Origin: Asparagopsis taxiformis
Lineage: Eukaryota; Rhodophyta; Florideophyceae; Bonnemaisoniales; Bonnemaisoniaceae
DNA length: 20,551 nucleotides
Assembly (NCBI GenBank): GCA_030407315.1
Contig: JALQPE010002742.1
Coordinates: forward strand, 1 to 20,551
Reading direction: 5' to 3'
The number at the start of each line of letters is the position of its first letter. Position 1 is the first letter of the stretch. Shown one piece after another: positions 1 to 9,877 of the stretch. Below the pieces are notes generated by a model that was not told the origin of the DNA, searched no databases, and saw nothing but the letters and a program-made list of their open reading frames with translations. The translations under genes were made by a program, and so were the position numbers.

Positions 1-121
1 CGGTTGCGCGCGCGCATGCGCCAGCAATGTTCGTGCATTGCTGTCGCGGTCGTATCCGCCGAAATTCGAATCCGCGGAAAACGTAAATATTTGCAATTTC
101 GGAATTGCCACGTATACTACA
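1..121 (-). repeat. 3' LTR, first 121 bp (rest lies outside the window)
   Basis: This stretch matches 12793-12911 with about four substitutions and four one-base indels. Read on the minus strand it starts TGTAGTATACG at 121, the TG expected of an LTR, and is directly preceded by a G-rich polypurine tract. It contains a perfect 8-bp hairpin (22-29 with 36-43) that the other LTR keeps, with a different loop. The divergence between the two LTRs suggests an old insertion or indel-prone sequence data. Confidence 0.85.
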
Positions 122-138
122 CAGCCCCACCCCCACAC
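122..138 (-). promoter_or_regulatory. polypurine tract next to the 3' LTR
   Basis: On the minus strand this reads as a run of G broken by single T bases (GTGTGGGGGTGGGGCTG), ending exactly where the LTR begins at 121. Position and purine content match the plus-strand primer site of LTR retrotransposons. It fixes both the orientation and the LTR boundary. Confidence 0.75.
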
Positions 139-501
139 GTGGACGTCCCGCCACGCGAGGCCCGTCAGGACGCGCCTGAGACACGGGGCCGTGGCGCCTT
201 TTCGGGTACAACTGCGGACGTGGCAGTTGTCCCGAAAATCTCGTTGAAACGTACATGGCCCGGTGGCTGATCGAATCGCCACGGCGCCGGGCGAGCGCGC
301 GGTGCGCTTCGGCTCTTTCGTAAATCATCGCGGCCCGCCCGTTGGCGTCGTACGTCAATGCCTCGCTTAGGCGTTTTCCTGCAACGGATGCAGTGTCCAA
401 TTCCACCACGCGGTGTGCTTCCAATTCAGCGCGATACGAGCGCAGGCCGCCGCCTTTTCGGAATCTGCCAGCGGGCATGTCGACAACGGTCGTCCGAAGG
501 A

Positions 502-509
502 TATTTAAG
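502..509 (+). promoter_or_regulatory. possible TATA box for the antisense gene
   Basis: TATTTAAG stands in otherwise very GC-rich sequence, about 205 bases before the first ATG of the plus-strand gene that starts at 713. This is an inference from composition and position only. Confidence 0.3.
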
Positions 510-712
510 CGGCGGCTAACGTGATAGCGATCGTCGCTCACCCTTTCTCTCACCATCGTCATCCAGGCCGTGCCTTTCGTTCTCCCTTATCCTCTTCCCC
601 GCTGGGTACTACTACCTCCGTTCCTTTCGTTCTCTTGTTCCGTTTAGCCCGCGTGGCTCTCGTCGTCGTGCTCGTTGCACTCGTCGTAATTATCGTGTAC
701 AGCGTAACCACG

Positions 713-2940
713 ATGGTTACGACTCGCAGTACCGATGCTAACACCCCGCGGCCCGCCGGCTCTGCTGGAGGTGGAGCGAGAAACCCTTCGCAGGGCGCTC
801 CCTCCCTCGTCGGGGCCGGTGCGCCGCCAGCGACGGAAGCGTCCGTCGCGCCCGCCCCATCCGTTAGGGCGGGGGAAGCCGTTGCTTCGCAGGCCGTCGC
901 CTCTTCGTCTCGCCCGATGGCTCCGTCTCGCCTGGTGGCTTCCGTGACGCCTGCCGAGGCTGCTAGGGCCGTGCCCCACGTGATGATGACGCAACGGCGT
1001 CCGACTCGGGGAATTCGTCACCCGTCATTCCGGATGCCGCGGCCCCGTCGATGGGTGTAGCCGCGATGGCAGCGGCCGCTCGTTCGCGTCGTGCTGTGGC
1101 GGCGGCCCGCACGGGCGTGCCTCGTCGTGATGGCTCGCCGCTTCTCCTCGCCAGGACCCCTCGCCGGAGGGTGGTGACCCCGTTGGGACAGTCGGCACCG
1201 CCTCACGTGGCGGTGCGGCGCTAAACGTAGGCGTCTGACCCACGCGTGGGCTGCGTTGCCCCGCGTGGGTATCACGGATGACGATCTCGCCACGTTGGCC
1301 AGAGATCGTCTGGACGCCCGCGCGGTCGTCGACTATATGCGTTCCGCCGAAGATACGTGGGGGCGAGCAGCCGGCGTCGTTTCGCCAACGGGCCGCCGGG
1401 ATCGGAACGTTACCAGATCCCGGCGTCGATACGTTGCGACCGCTCGTGGTTGCGTGACGTCAACGACGCGATCTACGTCGACCGTATGGACGCATACTTA
1501 TGGAAGGGGGACGCCCGAGGAAACCGCCGTTCATCTCGGTGTCGTCCGTATTCGTATGTCCGCGGACACTTTCCGAAAGGCAACGTGCCGAAGGAAGACT
1601 GCTCTTTCGTTGAGCGTCATCTCCAAAAGCGTCGTGTCGTACGATGACCACTTCGCTCTCCGCCACGTGAACGCGGACGACTATCGTGTGTCGCACGCGT
1701 CAGCTCCGTGGGTCGTCCCGAGCGAGCTCTACTTCCCGCCGTTGCCGGAAGTAGTCGAGGAGTTTCCGTACCCCCGTGGGTCGTCCACGTTATTACCACG
1801 CGTGGTACATTATTTCACCGATGCCGTGAAGGACGCGCCTGCCCCCGTGAAGGAACGTTTCCTCATGGCCGTGGACATCGAAACGCACGCAGCGATGCTC
1901 GCGTGCTCGCTGTTCGTGGAACGTCGTGTGTCGGGCGCGCGTGCCTACTGCCGGAGTCCACGTTGGACTTCCTGGCCGATTACGAGATGCTTCGTGCAAT
2001 CCCGGGGGGGACGGTTCCGACACGTTTGTCTCCGTTCACCAGCGCGTGGCTGAGGTTTCGCGGCGCCCTTGCGTTGGGGCCGGAGTATCGGGTATACGTC
2101 CCGATTACGCAAGCGGCGATAACCAGGAGTTCGTCTCCGTTCGTAGCGATGGGGCTTACGTGCCGCGGGTCGCTTCCCGTTCCGAACGCCGTCGTGGCAA
2201 TCGTGCCGGTTATTTCGGCCGGCTCGGGTGCAACGAGCGCCCCCGAGGGACACGTTCTGGCCGTCGTGGCCATCAAAACGAAGCGCCGCGTGCGCCGGAA
2301 CCTCGAGAGGTCGTGCCACGCGAGGCTACGGAACTGGGGCAACGTTGCCCAGGTCGGTCGTCCGAATGTGGCCACGCCGGCCGAACGCGCGCCACGCTTC
2401 GTGAGCCTGGACGACCGCGTCTCCGATGAGGATGCCCGTCGGCTTCTCGGTACGTCGATGTCCGCTCCGCCTCGTGCGGACGGCTGGGTTATCGTTCCCT
2501 CATCTCGTCCGTGGCTCGCGCAGCCGAAGAGTTCAGGGCCCAGACGTTGGACCTGACTGCCCGCTTGGCACGGAACGCGCGATTTCGGAGCGTCTCGCCG
2601 CGGGCGACTCGTAGTTACGCGCCGCCCGTTGGCGTTCGTAATGAACCGTACGGTACGCGAGTGGCGGCGGCTTCGGCGACCCCGTCGGGTATGGTCACGC
2701 AGCGGCGTACCTGCCACGCGACCCCGCTCCGGCGCGCCCTTCGGATACGCGCAGTCACGGGACTGCGGATCCTTACGCTAGGGATCCCGCGTCTCGTCGC
2801 GAGCGAGCCCCCGTGGTCACGCAGACCGTCGATCCGTACGCGCCGGGCTTCGTTCAGCCACTCGCAGCCGCAGCCACGATAGCCGCGGCGAAGGCCCTGG
2901 TCCGTATGACCCTGCGGGCAAGCGTTCTCGTCGCTACTAG
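713..2940 (+). pseudogene. antisense extra ORF in the retrotransposon 3' region, unknown function, frame-broken
   Basis: Plus-strand coding potential runs opposite to gag-pol. The first ATG (713-715) opens an Ala/Pro/Ser/Gly-rich low-complexity stretch to about 1010. Reading then moves between frames near 1015, 1250, 1390, 1500, 1930, 2030, 2500 and 2720, each time continuing as balanced coding-like sequence: an Asp-rich segment with DDDLATLARDRLDARAVVDYM from about 1278, a Tyr/Trp-rich segment near 1400-1560, and a hydrophobic/acidic core from 1630 to 1980. It ends in a basic tail (GKRSRRY) at the stop 2938-2940. I recognise no domain. Extra antisense ORFs between pol and the 3' LTR are known in some plant gypsy elements. 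Alternatives are a gag-like protein from another element or a captured host gene. No intact frame exists here. Confidence 0.45.
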
Positions 2941-3076
2941 GTCGTTCCTAGGTTAGTTCGTAGGCCACGTCGGCTCTAGCATCGTATTGCTTCGTAAACT
3001 TCGTCTTGTTTCTTTGCGTAATCGCATGGCTCCGTTGAGCTTCGTAATTTGCGTTTGGCAGGTCGTCTGCAGCGGA

Positions 3077-3115
3077 GGAGGGGTTTAGCGTTAAGCCCCT
3101 CCCCACAATTTTTTT
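3077..3115 (+). terminator. 11-bp hairpin followed by seven T, possible 3' end signal of the antisense gene
   Basis: The arms 3077-3087 and 3092-3102 pair over 11 bases (one G-T wobble) around a 4-base loop. Seven T follow at 3109-3115. It lies about 140 bases past the end of the antisense gene. A hairpin plus T run is not the usual RNA polymerase II end signal; a T run of this length could stop polymerase III. On the minus strand the 3' arm and its flank give GTGGGGAGGGGC, which resembles the polypurine tract at 122-138, so it may instead be a second polypurine tract. Confidence 0.4.
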
Positions 3116-3297
3116 GTTTGGCGTCTACCCCGTCGGGTGTCGTATGGCTTACGTAGCCCGTGCTTCGAGTTCGCGGCGGCGCGTGCCCGTTGGCAGGTTC
3201 GTATCACACGCAATATTCGGCAAAGCGGCGGCGCGTAGCGGCGGCTTTTCACTGCGAGTGGTACGTTAACCTCGATCGTAGAGCCCGTTGGCGTGCG

Positions 3298-3990
3298 TAT
3301 CATTTAGTAACTAACTCGAAAATCGTTTCCGCCGTCGTTTTCTCGTTCGGATAACCCCGTCGGGTGTCGATTTCGTTGAGCATTCGAGCTCCTTAGCGCG
3401 TAGCACATCGGTGCCAATTTTAATTTTGCTCCGATGAGCTGGCGGAAAATTCGTCGAACGTCAGACCGACGCGCGCGTGAGTCGGTTTGACGTTCTACGC
3501 CGTGGCGTGTACGCAGTAATTCGTCGCAGTACGTTGCGGTTTCGTTGACGACGTGGTGGCCGGCGGGCTTGGCTTTTCGTATAGCCGTTGACGTCATTAG
3601 CGCCGTCGCGCTTCGCGTTGCCCGCGGCTTCACGTTGGCCAGTGGCGATATCATTTTGTAACTATCTCGGAGTTCGTTTCCGCCGTCGTTCCTCGTGCGG
3701 ATAACCCCGTCGGGTGTCGAATTTCGTTGAGCATTCGAGCTCCTCTGGCACGTAGCACGTCGGTGCCAATTTTAATTCGCTCCGGTGAGCTGGACGGAAA
3801 ATTCGCTAAGCGTCAGGCCGACTCGCGCGTGAGTTGGCTTGACGTTTCACGCCGTTGCGTGTACGCGGCAGTGCGTCGTTGGCGTCGCGGTTCCGTAGAC
3901 AACGTTTTTGCCGGCGGGCTTGGCTTTTCGTATGGCCGTTAACACCGTTAGCGCCGTCGCGCTTCACGTTCCGCGGCTTCACGTTAGCCG
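3298..3990. repeat. tandem repeat of about 351 bp, two copies plus degenerate pieces
   Basis: Copy 1 starts at about 3298 and copy 2 at about 3649. Both carry, in order, a TATCATTT start, CGTTTCCGCCGTCGTT, CCCCGTCGGGTGTCG, GTTGAGCATTCGAGCTCCT, CGGTGCCAATTTTAATT and GCCGGCGGGCTTGGCTTTT. The spacing of the shared blocks is 351 bp (for example 3324 and 3675). A fragment of the same unit lies near 3124-3140. Shorter degenerate echoes of GCCGTTGCGTATTCGT appear near 4121 and 4280. No gene is supported here; the long plus-strand frames are repeat translation. Confidence 0.8.
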
Positions 3991-5235
3991 GTGGCGCAAT
4001 CGTTGCGCTAGTCCGCTTCGCGTGGCGGCGTCGTTCGCCGCGGCGTCCGAGGAGCGTTTCGTTAGCTCATTCGTTATGTGGTGCGACGTGCACCTGGGCA
4101 TACGTAATGCTCGACCTTTACGCCGTTGCGTATTCGTTTATTCGACTTGCGAACCCGACGGGGACGCGATTGACGAAGTCGTTTCGCATGCCCGCGGGCG
4201 TTTGAGGCTGTTACGTGAGCCAACTTTTCGTCGGCTTGTTGCCTTCAGCTGTGCCGTTTACGTTGGCTACCAGCTTGTACGCCGTTGCGTATTCGTGTTT
4301 CGTTACGTGCGTTCGACTGGCCGGCGGGCTTTTCGCTTTCGCGCGTCGTTCGTTATGCCCGCGTGGCAGGACACCGTTGTGTCGTTCCGTGGTTGCCGTA
4401 CGTGGCTACCGCGTTCGGCGTCGTGCCTCACGATGGCGATACGGTTCGCCGTCCGTCGTCGCGGCCTCGTTGGCTCGTCGTTCGCACGCTTTACTCGCGC
4501 GCTTCGTGCGCTGAGACCCGTTGGTCTAATTCGTCGGCTAACGTATAGCTTCGTTCCGCTTCGTGCGGGATGTTTCGTAATGAGGCCGTTGCCATCTTCG
4601 CAGGGACGCGTCCGTCCTACGTCGTTTCTCCGCCTTCCGGCGTCACGTTGCCGTTAGCTCGCGAGCTGTTTGGCGTTGACCTCGTTGGTCGATGCGACTC
4701 GTTGTCAGCGGTTGTCCACGGGGACGTACGATGGCTCACGTGACATGCCGAAATTACGAAATTTTCGGGGCACGCGTGTCCCGAGATTTGGCCGGATTAG
4801 CGCACTGTAATCGGCCCGATTTTTCGTACCGTGCGTCCATGGCCCGCTGGCCCACGTATAATTTTTCGCGCGAAAAATCTGACGTGTTGTCCGTCCGTGG
4901 CCCGTGGTGTCGTCACCTTTGCCCGTGGGACGGTCAACACTGTCGAGCCAGTCGTGGCTCTTCACATCGTGTGAATCGTCCGCGCGTGGACTCGTCGTCC
5001 AATCTTTCGTTGGCGCTCGTGCCTCCACCAACGTATGGTGTCGAAAACGAAAAGAGCGACGGCTCTAGCACGCATCGCGCCCCCCCCAACGCAAGGGTGG
5101 ACGTCCCGGCCACTCGTTGTGCCTTCGCTTCTCGTTCGTGCGGCTCGTCGCCTTCGTTTGTTGCATCGTGCAACGTCGCGCACGCGTGCGCTTAACCCGA
5201 CGCTCGTGTGCGTTTTCGGGGGCCGTCGTGGCCTT
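3991..5235. other. retrotransposon 3' region without a supported gene
   Basis: This is CpG-rich sequence between the repeat array and the pol stop. Open frames exist on both strands but none resembles a known domain or shows balanced coding composition. It contains perfect ACGCGT-centred palindromes at 4604-4613 and 5178-5191 and an 18-base near-perfect one at 4766-4783. Confidence 0.5.
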
Positions 5236-7019
5236 TCACGTTGTTGCTCGTCGCACGCGTGCGAAGTATCGAGAGACGCTCTCTTCAGATACGTTCCGGC
5301 GGGGTTCCCACGTAGGGTTACGATACCCGACCCACTTCACGAGGAAGTCTACGTTCCGTCCTCGTTCACGCGGTGGTTGAGTAGGTCGTCTACTACATAC
5401 GCCGGACCGTCGCGGTTCTTGTCGAGGTCTGCCTCGGTGGCATCGTATGGCTCCGGCGGGGGCGCGTTCGCCGGCGTTGGCGCGTACGCAACGCGGTCCG
5501 AGTTGACACGTTCAACTACGTCTCCTCGTTGGATGACGAACGTTCGTACGTCGTTACGTAGTACGCGGAACGGTCCCAACGCGTGGTTGCCGAGCTTCGT
5601 GCCCTTCGTGGTCCCGTCCGTCGGGTCGATGAATACGTATTCTCCCGCGCGGATGTTTCGATTCGAGACACGGACTCGCTTGTCGAAATTTCGTTTATAA
5701 CGTGCCTGCGCGGCCTTCAGCGTTCGATACGCGTTATCCATCGTTGTGGCGAGCTCACGAACGTAAGTGGCTCGCCCTCCCCGTCGGGTAGTTCGCGGTT
5801 CGTTACCGACGTGTGTAGCGCCAACGGTGGCGGTGGATTCGTGAGAATCAATCGAAGGGCGTCGTGCCCGTGCTCGAATGCACATGCGTGTTGTACGCAA
5901 ACGTTAACGCCGATGCGTATCGATCCCAGTCGTTCTGGTTTTCGTTCACGTAATTGCGCAGCATCGCCAGGATCGTCCTGTTGTAGCGCTCCACCTGCCC
6001 GTTCGTTTGGGGGTGGTACGTCGACGTAAAGACGTTCGTTACGCCGATTTCGTTGCAGACGCGCTGGAAAAACTTAGCAGCGAACTGCTTTCCGTTATCG
6101 CTTATGAGCGTCCGTGGGGGTCCATACGAGAAGACCCACGCGTTGACGAACGCGCTCGCCACGTTGGCGGAATCGATATTTCGTAGAGGTACGACTCTAG
6201 TCAGCTTCGTGAAGCGGTCCGTTATCACGAGGATAAATCGGTTACCACGCGTGGTCTTCGTAAGCGGACCTAGTATGTCGATACATAGGTCTCGCAGCGG
6301 CTCCGTAGCCGGAAAAAAACGTAACGGGTTCGTCCGTTTGCGAAGCTTCACGCGGTTCTTCGCACATCCAACGCAGTTTCGTACCGTTGCGTGGATGTCG
6401 GCGGCCATCGCGGGCCAGTAGTACGTCCTCCGTAGGGTATAGTACATACGCGTTTGCCCGGGATGTCCAGCGAGGACGTGGTGGTGCGTTAACTCCAGCA
6501 GCCGCGGCCGTAACGAAGCCGGCACAACGATTTGTGTACGTTCCTCATCGTGAGGGTTCCGGCGTCGGAGTAGGCCATCGTGGCCTTCGAAGAATGCAGC
6601 GTCCTGCGTCTCGGACTGTCGTGTCAGTATCGTTTGACAGAACGCGTCCTCGCGTTGAGCTTCGATAAGCTCGTCCCTCGTAATGGGAAGCTGAACGTCA
6701 GCTGGTGGCACGCGTGCCGAATCGTCTTCGGCAGCGCGCTGTTCGTCGAGGAAATCCGGTTCCTCGTCGAGAACGTCATCGAGCGTCGCGTCGCGGTTGA
6801 ACTCGAAGCCATCGTGGCCAGCCGTCGTGGCCGATGTTCGTTCATCACGAGTCTCGTTCGACGGGTCGTCGTGACCCCTGGCATTCGTTGCCTTTTTACG
6901 TACGGACGTCGTTCGTCCTTGCCATTTCGTGTGGGTTGTCGCCGACTGCGAGTCGTCACGAGGACCGCGTCCCCGTACGATGGTACGTCATCGTCGACGG
7001 GTCGACCGTCGTCATACGT
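5236..7019 (-). pseudogene. Pol: integrase with C-terminal chromodomain, frame-broken
   Basis: The integrase inserts the cDNA copy into the genome. The main frame (6711-5848) shows an HHCC zinc region (paired His in LTHHHVLAGHPG, CVGC about 40 residues on) and the D-D-E core (D in CIDILGPL, D in ISDNGKQF, E in NGQVERYNR). Two frame changes follow near 5850 and 5765. The C-terminal GPF/Y-like part (ALGPFRVL) sits in the frame 5900-5349. A further one-base shift at about 5348 opens a chromodomain core: FLVKWVGY, then PTWEP, then VSRYF, ending at TGA 5238-5236. Chromodomains of this kind steer integration toward marked chromatin in chromoviruses. The segment 7019-6711 is the linker after RNase H and contains further frame changes. 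Each piece looks conserved, so the breaks are indels rather than general decay. Confidence 0.92.
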
Positions 7020-8700
7020 AGATATCACGCGTGATAAAGCGTCAGGTACCTGGTGCACGCGCCCAGGCCTGTACGTAACTTCGAAATCGCGAATTCGGCA
7101 ACGCGTAGCCTCCATCGTAGTAGTCGTCCGGACGCGCCGTTAACGTCATCAGCCAACGTAAGGCTTCGTGATCCGTACGTACGGTAAATCGCTGACCCTC
7201 TACGTAGGGTCGGAGCGACGTTATCGCCCAGACGACGGAGTAACACTCGCGCTCCGTTGCCGAGTAACCGCGTTCGGTTTCGTTGAGGGTCTTCGACCAG
7301 TACCCAATCGGCACCCATTCGTTGGGCTTGTCTTCGTTCTGCTGCTGGAGCAACGTAGCTCCCAGCTGATACGCCGACGCGTCGGTATCGATCATGAACG
7401 GACGTCCCGCCTTCGGAAGGTGCAATACTGGTGGCGACACCAGTATTGTCTTCAACGTTTCGAACGCATTCGTTTGCGCGTTAGTTGGATCGTCCAATCG
7501 GGGGAAGCGTCCTTCTTCAACATCGTGTTGAGTGGCCGAGCGATCTCGGCATACGCCTTTACGAAACGGCGGTAAACGTTGGCCGCGCCCAAAAAACGAT
7601 CGACATTGCGTCTTGTCGCGTGGGAACGTAGCCGTACGAAAGGCTTCCTTGTTCCGTGCTGCAACGTGCAGCTTCCCTGGGGTAATCACGTGCCCCAGGT
7701 AGTCAACTCGTGGTTGAAAGAACGAGCACTTCGTGAGCTTTAACGTTACTCCCGCTGCGCGTAGCAGGGAAAGCACCTGGTCAACGTGACCCAGGTGAGA
7801 CTCGAGGTCTTTCGAAAAGACGATTACGTCGTCTAAGTAGACCAGGCACGATTGCCAACGTACTCCGGAGAGGATGATGTCCAACGTCCGCTGAAACGTA
7901 GCGGGGGCATTTCGTAGCCCGAATGGCATTCGCACGTAGCGATACGTTCCCATGAAAGACGTAAACGTTTCTTATCACGGTCCTCGGCGGAGACGGGCAC
8001 TTGCCAGTAACCGGCGTTACAATCGAGTGTCGTGAAGATGGCGGCGTCGCCCAACGAATCGAGGCAGTCTTCCATACGAGGAAGCGGGTACGAATCAGCG
8101 ATCGTTTTCGCGTTCAAAACGTCCTAGTCGACACAGAAACGTAAGGATCCGTCCTTCTTCGGCACCAACACGATTGGTGACGCCCATTCGCTGGACGCGG
8201 GTTCGATAACCCCTTCGTTGAGCATCTTCGTGATCTGCTCCTCGGCTATCGTACGTAGAGCGGACCCTGACGATAGGGCATTGAACGTATGGGCCGCGTG
8301 CCCGGTTCGAGTTCGATTCGATGCTCCGTAGCATTGATTTCGCCGAGGCGTCCGCTCGTCCACATTGACGAATGTGTAGCTAGCATCTCGTTGATGCGCT
8401 TTCGTAAATCCTCGTCGTCGAGGTGCGACAAATCGATTGTCGACTGCCAATCCGTGGCGGGGTCGTTCCCCTTTTCGTTGACCAACGGGTCTGGCGTTGC
8501 GTCGCCCAACCCGTTCGTAGTTGTCCGCGTCGTCGCGTCGACTAGCGGTAGGTTCAAAACCTTCGCGAGGGCTTCGCCGCCCTCACGCTTGAGTGGGACG
8601 ATTCCCAACGGGGAGCGTACCGCGTACGCAATCGTCGCGCCTTTCGGCAATTCGCGGTCCTTCTTCGTGAAGTTCGACACGATAATAGAACGTCTCTCTC
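7020..8700 (-). pseudogene. Pol: reverse transcriptase and RNase H, frame-broken with an amber codon
   Basis: The order is RT entry ([22 protein letters not shown]), an in-frame TAG at 8126-8124 where the family usually has Tyr-Arg, PLPRMEDCLDSLGD, motif A (FTTLDCNAGYWQ), motif B (MPFGLRNAPATFQ) and the catalytic YLDD (VYLDDVIVFS, about 7840-7815). RNase H follows with DTDASAY (about 7380), the TERECYSVVWAI segment and TDHEALRWLM, then the DALSRVIS end at about 7030. Frames change near 8270, 7970, 7600, 7480 and 7120. The pair near 7600 and 7480 brackets a stretch (FLGAANVYRRFV) read in another frame and compensates. Catalytic residues are all present. Upstream of RT, 8680-8500 carries the linker with NFTKKDRELPKGA. 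Confidence 0.93.
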
Positions 8701-8725
8701 GGTCCTACGTCGACCACTCCGTTGG

Positions 8726-9674
8726 CTATGCGCAGCCCATGCCGGAAATTGCACCGACGCTTTCGGCTTCGAGGAACACGAGTCCGGTCGCATCCGTCGT
8801 CACGTTGACGGTCCGTTGCGACATCGCCGGTACACGCGTGTACTTCGTCAGGCGAACCGAGAACGTTCGGCTCGGCCTATTCGAGGCCGCGTTACGCTCG
8901 CGGCGTCTCGGGTGTTCCACGTTTGGATTCGTCTCTTCCCCCTCCTCGTACGGAGTCGTCGTATCGCCCTCCGCGATAATGGGTATCGTATCCCCCGATG
9001 GAGGTCGATTGTCTGCGCTCGACAGCGTATAGCATCGACATGCTTCGACATGAACGACGTGCCCATTATAACGGGACAGCCAGCGTGTTGGCTACGAAGA
9101 ATTTTACGCGGAACAGCGAGTTCCCCAACCTGACACGAAGCAGGATGGCGCCTTCGATAGGCAAACGTCGCCCGTTGGCGTCTCCGAGCTTCGGTAGCTC
9201 TTCGTCACGTAGACAGCGGTCGACCCAGTCGTAGGGTAGTAAACTTGTTCGTATCAAGTTGTAGCCGCTGCACGTATCCATCGCGATGGTAATCGCCCTC
9301 ATCACGTTGAGGTCTAGTCCAATCGTTCCGGACACGATATAATGCTTCGACGCAAGTAGGCACGTATGCCCGTCGAGGACCAACGGTTCGGTCCTGACCG
9401 GCGCGCGGTCTACGTCTTCGCTAGCGGTTCGTCGCTTCATCGTGTGAGCCCGTATGGCTTCTTTTGCGTCGACACGCTTCGTATAAGCCGCGTGTTTGGC
9501 TTTCTCGCGCTCGGAAGCGTCGTGCTTCCGGGTAGCGCGTCTCGCTCGTCTGCGAGGCTTCCTCTTCGTGTGAGGTTCGTTCGTCCCGTCGGACTTCGTT
9601 TCTTCCCCCACGTCGGGTGTCGTGTGACTCGAGTTGGCCTTCGCGGCCGTGAGCTTTACGTAACTCTCGTTCAT
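8726..9674 (-). pseudogene. Pol: retropepsin-like aspartic protease region, frame-broken
   Basis: This begins at the ATG 9674 after a 203-base gap from the gag stop. The first 100 residues are basic and Lys/Arg-rich. The active-site region reads AMDTCSGYNLIR, so the usual DTGA/DSGA is DTCSG here. The flap and second half follow (LPIEGAILLRVRLG). A one-base loss at about 9068 moves reading to the frame with GTSFMSKHVDAIRC, the end of the protease fold. The segment 8920-8726 (TFSVRLTKYTRVPAMSQRTV) is the post-protease linker typical of this pol type. The role is cutting Gag-Pol. Confidence 0.75.
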
Positions 9675-9877
9675 CGGTGAGCCTGCGGAGGACCAATCAT
9701 CGACGTCGGTCGTCCCCCTTTTACGTAAGGTTCAGGCGATGTGGGTGGCTCGTGACCTACATCGCCTGGTCGTTTCCCGGCGCGGGGCCGTTCGACACGT
9801 TGTCGTCGTGAGCCCACGAAGCTCGTTCGTCATCGTGACTCGTTTCCACCTCGAGTGTGTTTCGTCAGCGGAGGTCG
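9675..9877 (-). other. gag-pol spacer with a 14-bp hairpin
   Basis: No coding continuity is seen between the gag stop (9880-9878) and the pol ATG (9674). Arms 9733-9746 and 9755-9768 pair over 14 bases with one mismatch and an 8-base loop. Its place between the two genes suggests a role in how pol is translated, but that is inference. Confidence 0.5.

Noticed and set aside
560..712. Hydrophobic, membrane-like stretch upstream of the antisense gene
   Set aside because: It is upstream of the first ATG and arises from repeated GTCGT-type triplets.
5035..7575. Long plus-strand frames opposite integrase and RT
   Set aside because: They are shadows of conserved minus-strand pol domains, produced by the CpG-rich composition.
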